The notes beneath the pieces were generated by a model. It searched no databases. It was given only the letters and a program-made list of their open reading frames with translations, and was not told the DNA's origin. Positions 21,963-33,758 of a stretch of 64,000 bases of DNA are shown here, piece after piece. Source of the DNA: Symbiodinium natans (Eukaryota > Sar > Dinophyceae > Suessiales > Symbiodiniaceae); NCBI GenBank assembly GCA_905221605.1, contig CAJNDS010002096.1, positions 124,001 through 188,000 on the forward strand, given 5' to 3'. Numbering within the stretch: position 1 is the first letter of the stretch; each line of letters starts with the position of its first letter. The position numbers were made by a program, and so were the translations under genes.

Positions 21963-24900
21963 AGGGGCCTCGGGCGCTGCGGGATGGAGCTGCATGGCTT
22001 GGACGATCAGGGCTATCAGAGTCGGCATCTCTGCCTGAGGGATGCATGGACAGCAACATTGTGCCTCCGACGGTTGTCATGAATACAGCCGCCATTGCCA
22101 ATGCCCCAACTCTCCACAGTCAAAGGCCGGGACCTCCCCGCGATCGGTGCCAGCCAAGGTGTACTCCCCTGCGCATGGCGGGATGAGCTTGGCGCGTCTT
22201 ACCCATCATCCTGGCCCAGAAACTTCTTTACCTGACTTGGTCCTAGCATCAACGACTTGAAGGAGGCTGAATGCTGCACTTTGGCTTGGAGCCCTGATCC
22301 CTTAGAATCCCTTCTGGGAGTGGGTGCCATCGATGTCTTCATCCAGGATGTCTATGACGGTGCACAGAGCCGCATCCACCTTGCCATGACACTAACAGCC
22401 TAGAAACACATATGACGTTGCTCCTGCCCCACATGCTGAGAAAGAATACGAGTGTTCCTTGTGGCATACTTTTATTCCCCTCCCGTATATGCCAAAAGGC
22501 AGGCCGGACAAATTCGGAACAGGCCAGGCACGCCGCGGAGATGCGGTTCATGTGCAGCTTGAGCTCAGCCGCCTGGGCGCTTGCGAATCGCGATGTGCCA
22601 GTAACAGGGCTTCCTGCTTCCTTCCACGCGAAACGAAAGGGTCCACGGCGACAGCTACAGCTCGAGTCAGAGTTAGCCGGGAATCTTTCAGCTTTGCAAA
22701 TCTGGAATCTAGTCATGCGCTGCTGCAAACTACTGCCAAGAATGAAATCAACCTCCACACGCATCCACATCACGCTGATTAAACATGGGTAATCGATCAA
22801 AGTCTTCAGCTGAGGGGCTACGAAAGGCATGCCTGACAGCGCAGCTGCTGCCCAGAAGAGGTACTGCGGAGGGACGCTGACATGACAGAACTCTTGGCAG
22901 TTTCTTGCCAGTGGGTTCAACCCATTGCCCTGTCCTTGTTGAGCTTTCGCCCGGCTGTACCAGATCTAATCCACGCGACAATTGCCTGGAGATGATCGTT
23001 GGAACAACTCCGTCGTGAAAGCATGCAACTATCCGAGCACAATTTTTGTACTTGACAAGGAAGCCAAATCCAACAAAGATAAATGATGCAGCCTCCATGG
23101 CGTAGCCATGCAGCACTGGTCTCCACTCCGACGTAGTGAGCGCAATGCGACCGATCGCCTCACGAAACGCCAAGCAACAACCACGTGGTGAACAGGGCAA
23201 CGGCCATGCGCGTGATCAATTATAGACACTGTTGATGACCGGCATTCTCCTCCACAGACATTGGCAATGCACCAAAATGTAGCATCAGCTGAGAACTCTG
23301 CCTCGGCTGCTGCTTGCGCCGCGCCGGCAGCGGGTGAGGACCTGGAGCTGCTCGGGGAACCAAGCGTTGAATCGCATGTTGGCGGCAGCCAATGGCAGCA
23401 CCCAGCTCTGCCTTTTCTCGTGAAACAAGCTCGAGGCACGTTAACTTCCTGTCCTGGTCTCTGACGCACGCTGCACGCCATACCGTCCCCATCTTGGAAG
23501 ACTACAGTAAGTTTGATGCGTTTTGTTTCTTTTGTTTGGGGGGTGGCTCGTGTGACTTTGATGTTGTGATGGCTCAGAGAGGGCTCACTGCAAGACGATG
23601 CATGTCCTGCAGGCCTACGTTCGCAGCTAATTACAGAAGCCTACTTTCCGCAAGGCAAGTGGCTTCCCTTGGCACCATCGCGCCCTCCTTGACACCTCTC
23701 ATGATTCTCTGAATGCCTCCATATGTGTCTTCAAATGTCACGAGGAGGGCGTAGGGAGGCAAGGTCTCACCAGTCTACTCTTTTCAGGTGGGCAGCTTCA
23801 AAGCTTCTTTGGGGGTGAATTTGTGGTAGCTTTGTGTGTGATGTAGCATGAGGTAGCTTCAAGGCTTTGCTTTACAGGCATCCTGGAAAACCCACCACAT
23901 CAAAAGCAGACCTGACAAGCACCAGTATGATACACGAGCGTTTCTGCAGCTCGCACCACACATCGGCAAGCTTCTCAAGCTTCCCTACCTTCCAAAGTTT
24001 AGCAGCTGCTCCAATCAGCAGCGTCCTGTGCCAACAACCACCACACCACCACCACACCACCACCACACCACCAACACCATACCAACACCAAATGTCAACT
24101 CGTACTAACTTGACTTCTCAGCTTGTCAGGCTCACCGAGGAGAAGCTTGAAGAGTAAGCTCACAACCCTACAAAAAATGCGCCATGCGTCTCCAGAGCCA
24201 GCTGTGACCCTTGGACGGCCCTGCGGAAAATATCAGTACAATGCGGTACATTTGCCAAAGCTTGACGTGGCTGAGCTGGAATAGTTCGTCTCAGAACTGC
24301 TTCCGAATTCGGGACTAGAGGGACCACTCAGCATTCTCAGGCAGCCACAGCAAGCAAGCCATAGAAGCAAAAAAGGGAAAGCAAGATGACCGGTCCCTCG
24401 TGCAAGCGAAGCATATGTCCAGCTGTTAACGGCTTAGACGGCCTTCGACACTCACACGAAGCGGCGTCTTGCATTCCAGAAGGAGCTTCATACTTGTGAG
24501 CAGCTCACGATCCAAGTGTCAGGCGACATACGAAGTTAGATACCCTAGTGCTTAAGCTTGTAGAGTACGACTACGAGTAGCTAGCAAAATGGAGAGATGT
24601 GGAGAGGCGAGGCTCACAAAGCGAAGAAATCAATCCGGGTTCTTCTTTTGCTTGGGGGGGCAGACTTGTTTTCGCCTGTTTTTAGGCGCAGCCTGGGTCC
24701 CGTCAACTCGGCCCCCGCCAGCCCGCAACGCACAGAAGCTGCTCTTCTCCCCTGTCCTGGCGCAAGTGCTTTGGCTTCATGGCCGACTCCAGCACCAAGC
24801 AGTTGCGACTCACACGTTACCCGTCGGCAACCGAGCCTCTATCGACGTTCCTGACCCTGAAAGCCGGGCAAGTAGCCCTTGACAGTCTGGTGCAGGCCTT

Positions 24901-25547
24901 CGGTACAATGATTCTTATCAGATGTAACAGGTCATCAAGCGACACATGCCGAAAGAAGTGACTTGTCTGTTCCCGAGCTCTGCAGCTCAGCAGCTCATGG
25001 CCGAATCCATTGCCCTGGCATGTGCCTGCACATCCACACAACTGGCGCAAGCACAAAGGTCGATGTCACCCAGCTGCGCAGCCCATCGTGGGAAGATAAT
25101 TCAAGACCTAACTTCCTGAAGCCTTGCCCTCTCAAAAGAAGAGAGCGGCCTTGCTCAGCATGTCCGAGGCGTCGAAACCAGTGTCGCTGCAATAGCCCAG
25201 ATTACTGTGCACCTTGGCATGGTGAGCGCTTCCCGGCAGGACAGCTAGCAGCTGGCACCGCGAAGCTCCGCTAAGTGACTATGTCAAGTAACCCCATGGC
25301 CACCCATAGCCCGGCAATTCACAGCGCTTCACAGTGCTTTGCAGCGCGTGCCGGCAAAAAAGCGGCTGATGGACTGAGGTGTGCCTCTGAAGATCGCTGA
25401 AGTCATGGGCTCCCGACAGTTTTGTCATATTTCCCCGCAGGCTCCGGGGGCAAGGTGAGGCGGTGCGACCTACATCAGACCGCTTGAAACGGGCAAACGA
25501 GACACACACAAAGCCACACGCCATCAAACACACAACCCGCAGAATGC
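21963..25547. other. 3.6 kb without a firm gene; CCA/CAC microsatellite
   Basis: An accaccacac-type microsatellite lies at 24029-24080. Minus frames at about 22790-23190 contain hydrophobic stretches (for example EAASFIFVGFGFLVKY) and at 24840-24960 a short motif-like piece (LHQTVKGYLPGF) next to splice-like sites. These hint at minus-strand exons, but I cannot join them. No plus-strand gene is supported. Confidence 0.35.
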
Positions 25548-26849
25548 CTCTGCGTCTGCATGGCCATCGGCTGCTGGGGCTGTGTCACCGGCTGCTGCAT
25601 GGGCTGTGTCATTGGCATGGCCGCCATGGGCTTCTGGGGCTGCACCACAGGCAAGGGAGCAGCCGCCAAGGGAGGGGCCTGTGACACGAACAAAGAGCAA
25701 TATTTCACAAGCACACGTCCCGAGCCGAGAGGCCTGCACCATGGATCCCGCAGCTGACTGCGGCATGGGTCGCTCCCGGCGAATGGTCTCGCGAGGTACA
25801 CGACACATCTCTGACGTCGAGTCCCATGCGGCCCAGAGCGCCAACATCGTTTCTGCCCCGACCTCCAGATCTGAGGCATTCTGCTCCACCTGTCATCTTT
25901 GTTATCTTGCAACTCTTGCAGTGGTCTTGCAATGCTGCACCTAACTGAATCTGCCACCCATCGTGTCTACGACTATTGATGACAACTGTCAGCAGTGCCA
26001 TTAGCACTGCACAATCGGAACGCACTTGTATTCCTGTCCTCCTCAGTGTGCCTTTCAGTTATCTTCTCACGATGCTGCATTTCGACACTTCCTCTGTGCT
26101 CCCTGTCCAAGTGCTTTTCATTTTCACCATCTCCACGAGTTGCTAGGTGTGCATCAGCCGCAGGTGTTGAGTCTCACAGTTTGGTGGACAAGACCGGCCT
26201 GCATCTTCACCTGTCGCAGCTCGTACCGCAAGGACTCTTGCCCATCCAGGAGCTCCTCTGAACTCAGCAGCCTAAAAACTACACATCAAACACTCCGCGG
26301 GCTCTGTTCGGAAAGGATCCGAAGCGTCGGGACGCTGATGCGGACCCATGGCTTTGGTGCTTGTCAGCCCTGGCCTAGCTCTTCCGTGAACAAACGCCAG
26401 GATTGTTTGAGCCACGAGTCAGAAGCTTAGTTTGGGGCCTGTCCTGGATTTGGGTCTCCAAGTTCTGCACTGTGAGAGGCCTTGCGAATACGGCGGAGGG
26501 CAGAGGGCAAAAGCGTAGACTTGGCTTGGCCAATCTGGGCATACTCCAAAGATTTCCGACGGCGAGTGATTGGGACTTTGGAAGAGATGGCGGCTTTGCT
26601 GCCGAGGTTCTGCGCTGCCAGCTCACGGACTTTCTGGTCGTGTGCCTCGATCTCCCTGTCCAACCGGTCTGCCTCCTCAAAGGATCAAAGGACTGCAAGG
26701 CTTTGGAATCGAGGGCAATGAGGGGACAACCAGGGACTCCGATCCTGAAGATGCGCACCCGTCTGCCCCATCTGCCCCATCTGCCCCATCTGCCCCATCT
26801 GTGGTGCAGGGAACGCGGAGACATCGGCATACTCGGGCATGTCATAGCC
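25548..26849 (-). CDS. MGQ-repeat coiled-coil protein gene, unknown family
   Basis: Five minus-strand exons join without frame breaks. They are 26745-26849 (YDMPEYADVSAF, then MGQ repeated four times), 26481-26675 (EADRLDREIEAHDQKVRELA, then basic sequence), 26211-26255 (a 15-codon exon, ELLDGQESLRYELRQ), 25734-25889 (VEQNASDLEVGAETMLALW) and 25548-25678 (Pro/Gln/Met-rich, KPMAAMPMTQPMQQPVTQP). The first four joints are all phase 0 with AG|G on both sides. Donors are GA, GC, GT and GC and introns are 69, 225, 321 and 55 nt. Joining exons three and four gives an unbroken helix (RYELRQVEQNASDLEV), which supports the model. The total recovered is about 210 residues. Both ends are open: the upstream frame could give a hydrophobic leader but lacks an in-frame ATG. 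The architecture suggests a scaffold-like protein with a flexible tail. No family recognised. Confidence 0.6.
26761..26801 (+). repeat. 9-bp repeat encoding MGQ
   Basis: Four tandem copies of tctgcccca inside the first recovered exon of the unknown coiled-coil gene. On the minus strand each copy encodes Met-Gly-Gln. Confidence 0.9.
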
Positions 26850-27985
26850 CTGTGCGATCAGGATGAAAGCCGCACACCAGAGCACTGCACTGCACACTGC
26901 ACATTCTGTTGAGGCCGTCCTTTAAACACGGATGTGAAAGAGCAACACAGCACCATACGGAGACAGCTCAGGCCGTATCATGTCTCGACACAGCAACCGG
27001 CCAGGCCTTGTGATAATTGCTCGTGGAATCAACAGGCGATGGAGAGTCGAAATAATCGTCTTTCACGAACCTTGGTGCTTAGGCAACCCTGGCCGTTGCT
27101 CAGCGGATCTTTCCAGAAGACACGCCAAAGAAAAATGCAGCCAAGCAACTTGAATTCAAACGGAGGCAAGCTCACGGCCCCCGGCATATTATTCCCTGCA
27201 CGAACGCATGGCAGGCGCACAGTCGACATGTCCTTCAACTCAGCTCCAAAAAGACGTGACAAATACAACTGACATAAGCACCTGCGCCATACGTGTAGGT
27301 CGAGTTCATGCGGCTTGGGACCTAGATGAGAAGACAAGGCTCACACAGCGGTTGCTCACCTTGCCCCCCCCGCGTTTGGAGAGAAAACCCTCATAACAGA
27401 CGCCTCAGTCCCCTCGATGAAGAAGCGGCGGCGAATCCCGCCCGCCCACATCCAGATCCCCAGGCTCTAGTGAAGTTTGCCGCGCGACCAAGCCGCACTT
27501 GATGAGAACAAAACTGTAGAAAACCCGAAGAGCGGATGGAAGTTGTTCTTGCCCGCTCAAGTTCAACCTGCTCCGCCAGCCCTCCTCGCCGTGTAGCACC
27601 TCCTGAAATGAGCCTTGCATCTTTCTCGGGTGTAGAGAGACTAACGAGGCAGTCCCAACTCATCTCCCTTCCACAGCCAACCGAAAGTCTGGGCCGAGGC
27701 GGGCAATCATCTTTGGAGCATTGTCAACGTGCTGTTTGGTGTGCTGCCCTCTTCTTGCACTCTCAGAACAGGGCCGTATAAGACACAGGTGGCGTTGAGG
27801 TTGTTGTGTAGGTCATTCCTGGCCTGCCCCACATCCACAAACAGAATCAAGAACATTCAAGAACTAACGGCTTACCCGCAACGTGCAAAGCCATTCAAAG
27901 CCCTGACATCGCCAAGTCCACTCCTGAAGCCTGCTCGTACCTGTCCCATGAATCAAGCTGACCACCAGCAGAACCACGAAGACCC
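26850..27985. other. No firm gene
   Basis: Minus-strand frames near 27540-27660 are open in two registers with splice-like sites around them, and neither has a recognisable motif. The rest shows nothing. Confidence 0.3.
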
Positions 27986-28066
27986 ACAACCAACCTTCCA
28001 CCCAACCTTCCACCCAACCTTCCACCCGACCTTCCACCCAACCTTCCACCCAACCTTCCACCAACG
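27986..28066 (+). repeat. 12-bp minisatellite
   Basis: About six to seven tandem copies of aaccttccaccc, one with g for a. It encodes HPTF in one plus frame and VEGW on the minus strand. Openness on both strands is due to the repeat. Confidence 0.9.
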
Positions 28067-29225
28067 CTTCCCGGCCTTGATGCCGACAGTGGCATGGCAA
28101 CGAAGGGCGAGGTGCTCGCGGGCGCAGCAAGCGGCAGGGAACCATAGGCCGCGCCCTGATAGTCTCCGTGTCGGTAAGATGCTGGTGCTTCCGCATCGGT
28201 GCTATGCGACAGCAGAGACAGTGCGATTTGGGCCCAGCCCCAGCACAAGCAAGAGGACATTCAACATCTTTAGGGCACTTGCATTGGTACTCGTCTGTGT
28301 CACCGTCAAGGGCTGACCACTGAACCTGCCAGAAATTTGCAACATGGAGCCTGCCACATGACATAAACAAGGGCGAACTGAATCCAAGTAGCGTCGGGAT
28401 CTCGCCAAGCATTGTACCCATGGCCATGGCAACGTCCAAATAGCCCTGCACGAGTTTCAAGAGAATACCCCCAGAACAGGTGAAACAAGGCTGAGCTTAA
28501 CATCTTCTCGGACACGGGTCAGGGCACGCGTCTGGCTTGGCTTGATTCCGAGTGTGCCATACAATGCTGTCAGCAAGTCATTCGGCTAACGGGCGGCTGA
28601 GGAATGCTTGGCCAAGTGACCTTCGGATGACAGACACGGTCTAGCATGGTCTAGCTTTGACTCTCAGATTTGCTGTGTTGTGTGGAGAGAATCCAAAGCG
28701 CCGGCCCCCCATTCGATTAAACGCAACTTCAAAGAGCCCGGCTTGGCTTCAGGTTTGGAGAGAATCGCCCCGTATTGCTTTGCCCAGTCTGCTCCAAAGG
28801 CGGCACACTCAAAATAAGCAGCTGTTGCCTCTGAATAGGACTTCTAACGTACGAAATGCAACGTTTTTCGTAAAGACACAATAGGACCACCTGGCTGGCC
28901 AATCCTTATGTTGCCCCCTTGTAGCCGCAGAATGTGTCATCACCCAGAGCTCGAAGCTTGCCCTACGCCCTACACTTCTGCACACGATCGCGTGCTGCCT
29001 GGCCTGAAGGCTGTTTGTTCGCTGTGCTCGCACTTGGGAAGCCAAAAGCAGGATTTGACACGCTGTGAGCAAAGCAGCATCCGGCTTCAAATGAGCGCAG
29101 GTGCTCGAGGGGTGTACTCTGTGCAAACTTCATTCCATCACAGTTGCAAGTGCAGCACATAGCAAGCACACGGCAGCACTCTCTGGAGAGCCAAACTCCC
29201 AATTGGAAATATGGAAAACGCCGAA
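28067..29225. other. No firm gene
   Basis: A Cys-rich minus frame near 28230-28310 (DTDEYQCKCPKDVECPLACA) is protein-like but has no certain splice sites. Otherwise unassigned. Confidence 0.3.
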
Positions 29226-29352
29226 TCAGTTCTTATCAGCTCCCAGCTCATAGTCGTACTCGTAGCCATCGGTTCCATCATCATGGGACCACCAGTCCTC
29301 TTCTTGCGGGAAAAACTCATAGTGAACAGAAAACTGCTGCTGGGGCATGGTA
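29226..29352 (-). CDS. Candidate C-terminal exon with acidic aromatic tail
   Basis: The minus-strand frame ends at TGA (29226-29228). It encodes MPQQQFSVHYEFFPQEEDWW and then a short Asp/Gly/Tyr-rich acidic tail ending in GADKN. A pyrimidine-rich stretch (gctgttcttctccgaag) lies immediately upstream, so either an exon starts at 29352 or the ATG at 29348 opens a 40-residue protein. The composition is unlike chance frames here, while the plus strand is open but hydrophobic. Function unknown. Confidence 0.5.
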
Positions 29353-29919
29353 CTTCGGAGAAGAACAGCGATTCTAGGTATCAGATTTCGGGACCTCCTG
29401 CTTCTCCACGAGGGCAGCGGCCTAAGCCATCACAAACTCGCATAGTTGAAAGTACACTGCATGAAGAGCGGTCATCACGGTGCGCACTCCCGTCCCCACC
29501 CCATCGTACCCAATCGCACCCAATCCCTCGAGCCCCCTCCGAAGTCAAGCTGCAGGAGGTCGCCGCAGCTGGGAGATGAGAGTCTGGCAGCAGCTTCAGT
29601 TCGGACCCAAGATGAAACACTTGCTTTGCCAGGCTCCACAGTCTCACAGACCCAGCTTGGTCTAAAGAGATGTTTAACTGGGGCCAAGCCATGCAACTGG
29701 TAAGCCCCAACAGTAAAGCCTCCTCCCTCCCGTGCACCTGAACGCCTTGGTCGACTTGTGCAACATGTCCAGGGGGAGCATGTGGCCTCAGAGGTCAGCT
29801 TTCCAGAAAAGCTGGAAAAGCTGGCAGCAACTGCCAGCTTGGCATCCCCACGTGAGCGCAGTCAGCGTGCGGCCGAGTGCCTGTCAACACTGGCCAGCAG
29901 AACGGATTCCCTTGCTTGT

Positions 29920-30085
29920 ACTTCCTGGGCATCAAGCACTAAACTCACTAAACGCTTGGCACCTGCATGGCCGCTCTCAGCACCCCCGAGGGTGCAGACT
30001 CCTCCTGCCTCGGACACGCGTCCCAAAAAATCCAACAGCGTCCTATGCAATTCGGGAAGCCCTTTATCATCTTGATTGGTGACAG
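29920..30085 (-). CDS. Candidate exon, unknown gene
   Basis: A minus-strand frame reads LPELHRTLLDFLGRVSEAGG and continues with balanced composition through a VSLVLDAQEVQ segment. Possible splice points exist at AAAG|GGCTTC upstream and CATGCAG|GTGCC or GCCCAG|GAAGTA downstream. It may belong to the same gene as the acidic tail exon at 29.2 kb. Exon edges are not resolved. Confidence 0.35.
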
Positions 30086-30292
30086 TTAAAGCTCGGCGCT
30101 GAGTGAAACCCCTGCACATGACCAGGAGCGATGCTTGATGATCTCAAGAAGGAGGATCAGAGCAGCCTCTCAGCAAGATGGAGGGAGCACAAATGAGCGG
30201 ATTCCAAGCTGTTGAACATCTCTAACGTCCCTTGCCGAAGGGCAAAACGGCCGGAAGCAAATGTGTTGCATCTGTTTCGCCGATTTGTGTCG

Positions 30293-30389
30293 TCTGTGTG
30301 TCCGTGTGTCTGTGTGTCTATGTGTCTGTGTGTCTATGTGTCTGTGTGTCTGTGTGTCTGTGTGTCTGTGTGTCTGTGTGTTGTTTGTT
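30293..30389 (+). repeat. 8-bp TGTGTCTG minisatellite
   Basis: About ten tandem copies of tgtgtctg with tgtgtcta variants. Confidence 0.9.
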
Positions 30390-30464
30390 ATTGTCCGCTG
30401 ACAGCAAAAAATTGCATGGCGGCGACAAGTCAGGCCTGACATGGCCTGACAAGTATTTTTTGTA

Positions 30465-30660
30465 GCGTGCGTCCAGAGTGTTCTGCCCATTCAGCAGGTA
30501 GTTTTGGTTCCACGGTCGACCCAGGCCCATACGAGCTTCGTTGAGACGACAGCTATTCAGCATTGCGGCAGAGGGATGCCCATGGAATGCACGTTTCGGC
30601 CCCCCGACCGGCAACTGTGCTAGCTCTTCGCCATCACCAGCACGAGCTGCGCACCTTGGT
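30465..30660 (-). CDS. Candidate exon, unknown gene
   Basis: The minus-strand frame is open for about 65 codons, including SAAMLNSCRLNEARMGLGRP and NGQNTLDARYKKYL. Its composition is protein-like and unlike the antisense frame. Splice sites are not certain. No family recognised. Confidence 0.35.
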
Positions 30661-30875
30661 ATCCGAAGTCTCAAAACCTTCGGGTGCTGTAAGCTCACTT
30701 CCTTAAGGCAACGGTCTCCAGTCAACTCCGTGCCTTGCCTGCCAAACACTAGAGCTGGAGAAAGCAACCTCATGTTCCAGCATCTTTACCTATGGCAAAT
30801 CAATGTCGAGCCGTTTCCGAAAATTCTGCACAGCCACACCACTGGTGGGTGAAAATGGCTTGGAGGGCTGAAAAC

Positions 30876-30921
30876 TGGTCTTCATGGACTGTACCGAAAA
30901 TTGGTCTTCATGGACTGTACC
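30876..30921 (+). repeat. 26-bp tandem duplication
   Basis: tggtcttcatggactgtacc occurs at 30876-30895 and again at 30902-30921, separated by gaaaat. Probably a recent duplication. Confidence 0.85.
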
Positions 30922-31166
30922 AGATACACCCAGATAGTATCTCACTGCAACAAGCACTACCGTATCAGCGCAACTTGCAGTGCTCGGAAGCGTCACGCTT
31001 CTTGAGCTTCCTCCGCCTGGGCAGCACCTGTGCGCTGCTAGGATTCGGGGCACAGACGGACCTCTCAAATCGTTTGGGACTGAAATCTGCAGCCGGGTGC
31101 ACGATAGTAGCCCCAAAGGATTCCCAGCAGCACCACCTTTGCAGGGCAGAGTAGAACGTCAAGCCG

Positions 31167-33034
31167 TTAAACCTTCCATGTCCGCGGAAGTGACTCTCCA
31201 AGCTTGCCTGAAGCAGGCCCCTGACCGCATGGAACTCCTGAGGAGCACGATGCGAGGCGGGCCGTGCTGTGTACTCTTTGCTGTTCTTCGCTGTTTCTCT
31301 AAACGCTGGCATGTGGTTTGACGCAGTCCACAGGGATGGGCTGGTCGCCGGGCGTGAGGCCTCCACGGCGCACAGCAAGAAGATGCCAAGACTCTAACAG
31401 GCATCCCGGCCCAGGCCTGTCATCTGAGCTCCGTGGGTGAACATGTAGATATTCGCTGGTGTCACCTCCGTGTACCAAATGCCCCAATACCCGCCGAAAC
31501 CCTGTGAAGGTTCACTGCCGTGCCGGACAAGGCGCCGCCCATGTCAGTGTGAACAAGCCCAAGGCTGAGAGCCTTGAAAACAAGACACTGGTCTGGCACT
31601 CAGCGGGGTTCGGTTCCAAGCAGCAGCTCAAGATCAAAAGGAAATACCGTCCAAAATTCTTCCAGACTTGCAGGCATTCGCTGACTGCATACTGCGCAAG
31701 GCTAGGTTTCTTCCTGAAGGTACCTAGAAGCCTAGCGAACCCCGCTGCATCCCAGTGTCGCAGGAAGGGAGCGAAGCGCCGGAGGCAACTCCCAGTTGAA
31801 GGCCCCTGAAGGTCCACACCAACTTCATCAAGACTCTATAAAAAGGTGTTGCCTTCTTGATGTCCCTACAGTGGGTCAGATCATCTGCCCACTCCAGCCT
31901 GCGAGGCCAAGGAACAGTGAGCCCAGGAAGAGGCCAGAACCACCGGCAATCTCTGCGACACCTGCGGCTAGCATCTCAGGCATCTCGCAATCCCTGCGTG
32001 TCTGCACAAAGCACTTCCAGCCAGAACCTCACACATCTCAAACTGCGCTCGAGCCCTTTTGCGGTCTACTTTAGGATGCTGTAGGCGCTTTCGGAGTTCA
32101 CCAGGGATCCAAGATAGAATCTCTCCGAGCCTGTCCAGGCTACGTGGAACGCCGCGCTGCCGGGCAGGTACCAGAAACCCCACGTACCTCCAGAGACCAG
32201 CAAGGCACCGCTTGAAAGCCTTTTAAGATGGTTGAGAATCAAGGTGGTGACCTGCATCTGCACGTGATTGAGTTGTGTCTTCGAAAATTTCGAAAGCGTA
32301 GTGCTCAACCCTTGATTGCGCTTAACAAACAACAAAAACGTCACAGTGTCTTTGCAGGAGCTGACTTCAGACCTACTGACTGCTCCCGATCCTTCAAAGG
32401 AGATTCGATGAAATCCCGGTGCTCAGCACACGGATGTCTTTTCACATCAAACATGCGACAGGCATGTACGGAAAGAAGATCCTTACGTCGGTGTTGGCAC
32501 TGCCTTGAGGTGGATAGATGGCTTCAAAAGCATCCGCTGCAGTGAAGTGGGCGACGCCTGCCCCATGTCCAAGATGGAACTGAGACCCATTCCAGACAAA
32601 AGTTGAAGATTGCTTGTCAACGACGGGGTCAAGCTCTAGTGGACACAAAGTGTATAACAGCGCACCCCGTGTGAGAGTACACAAGGTTACGAGCGACGGG
32701 ACACGCTGACCAGGCTACACTTGGATCATACATCTCTTGCATTCAGATCATGGCATACGGCAGAGTAGCGGATTTCTCTATCATTGCACGAGCCTGCGGC
32801 CATGTAGAAGGCACCCAAGATTGGCCACGTCTTGCGCCAGGTCTTGAACCAGCCCTCTGGGAGAGTTCCTTTCAAGCTCTGGGCTCGGGGATATCGGGGA
32901 TGTGAATGGCAGGACCCAGATGAGTTTGTGAATTCTGCCCCCGCTCCTTGCAAAGCGCCGAAGATCGGGTTCACCAGGGCCCAAGTGCCCGCAGCGAGGC
33001 CGAGGAGAAGCGTGGCCACCACGACTGCCTGCAT
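31167..33034 (-). CDS. DoxX-family integral membrane protein
   Basis: Exons were joined by splice phase. Exon A is 32947-33034 (MQAVVVATLLLGLAAGTWAL, TM1). B is 32504-32557 (GVAHFTAADAFEAIYPPQ), C is 32131-32187 (TWGFWYLPGSAAFHVAWTG) and D is 31899-31961 (VAEIAGGSGLFLGSLFLGLA, TM2). A less certain piece starts at 31805. E1 is 31536-31572 (LSALGLFTLTWA) and E2 is 31417-31465 (VTPANIYMFTHGAQM). The final exon probably starts at 31237. Exons A-D have phase-1 AG|G joints with GA or GC donors. The order TM1, G-x-AHF...YPP, G-x-AEI-x-GG, then TPANIYM-x-TH is the DoxX layout: a small four-helix membrane protein whose cellular role is poorly defined. The last exon reads either to TAA at 31167 or, in another frame, through HAVRGLLQ, which resembles the usual DoxX C-terminus. 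The end is therefore unresolved. Confidence 0.75.
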
Positions 33035-33060
33035 CAAAGCCTAAGGCCAAAAGACCTCTG
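33035..33060 (-). promoter_or_regulatory. Probable trans-splice acceptor of the DoxX-like gene
   Basis: Immediately upstream of the ATG the minus strand reads ggtcttttggccttag then gctttgATG. A T-rich stretch followed by AG six bases before the start fits a spliced-leader acceptor or a 5'UTR intron end. Which one cannot be told without cDNA. Confidence 0.45.
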
Positions 33061-33758
33061 CTGCGTCTGCTTGAACCCCTAGGGAAGTTTAAAGGAACAA
33101 CAAGAAACGATGTGAAGCCACCCCCACCCTCAAAGCATAAAGCCCGGTTCAACGATATGAGAGTTTACACCTGGGTTCATTAGATTAGATATGTGCCTGA
33201 GCGATTGTCAGATCTACAGAAGTGTTGCAAGTAGAGCTACCATCTGCAACACAAGCTGTCACTAGAAACTGAAGCAACTCCAAGACGCAGAGCCATTATG
33301 CTGAACTCAAAGCACATGCACTGCTGGCCTGCTGAGTCTCAGGCAACTGGTTGATGCCACTGGGCGCTGCAGGAAGCGCCTGGACCGGCGTGCGACTTAT
33401 GCCAAAACTTGTGAAGCCAAGGGTCGCGGGGCATAACCTACAACCCGAAGTTTGTGGTTCATGACCATAGGTGATCATCAACCCTCTCAACTTTGCATCT
33501 ACGGAGATGGATGGAGCACATGCTTAAAAGGTGCCCACATGAGCCGACCTGAGCGCCGGCTGCCTCAGCAACTGCCGCGCAGCTCGCACCAAGGGCGGTG
33601 CCGCATGCGGCAGCTGCGGGACGGACGGAGGAATCCTGGAGATGCAAGGGACGAAGGCCTGAGATGGGCCCCGACTTTCCCCGATGCCCTCCAGCAGGCT
33701 CTGGAGAGAACATGGCGACCGATGTGATGTGAGTCACAGGGTGAGTCATGACCGCACG
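33061..33758. other. No supportable gene
   Basis: Spacer between the minus-strand DoxX-like gene and the plus-strand coding-looking region. A plus frame at 33550-33720 is Arg/Gln-rich, with three competing registers. Confidence 0.3.

Noticed and set aside
21632-22186. Arg/Glu- and Ser/Leu-rich open frames of 126-184 codons on both strands
   Set aside because: Low-complexity translation of the homopurine tract.
30293-30389. Possible CRISPR-like regular repeat
   Set aside because: It is a simple 8-bp minisatellite without spacers, in a eukaryotic nuclear context.
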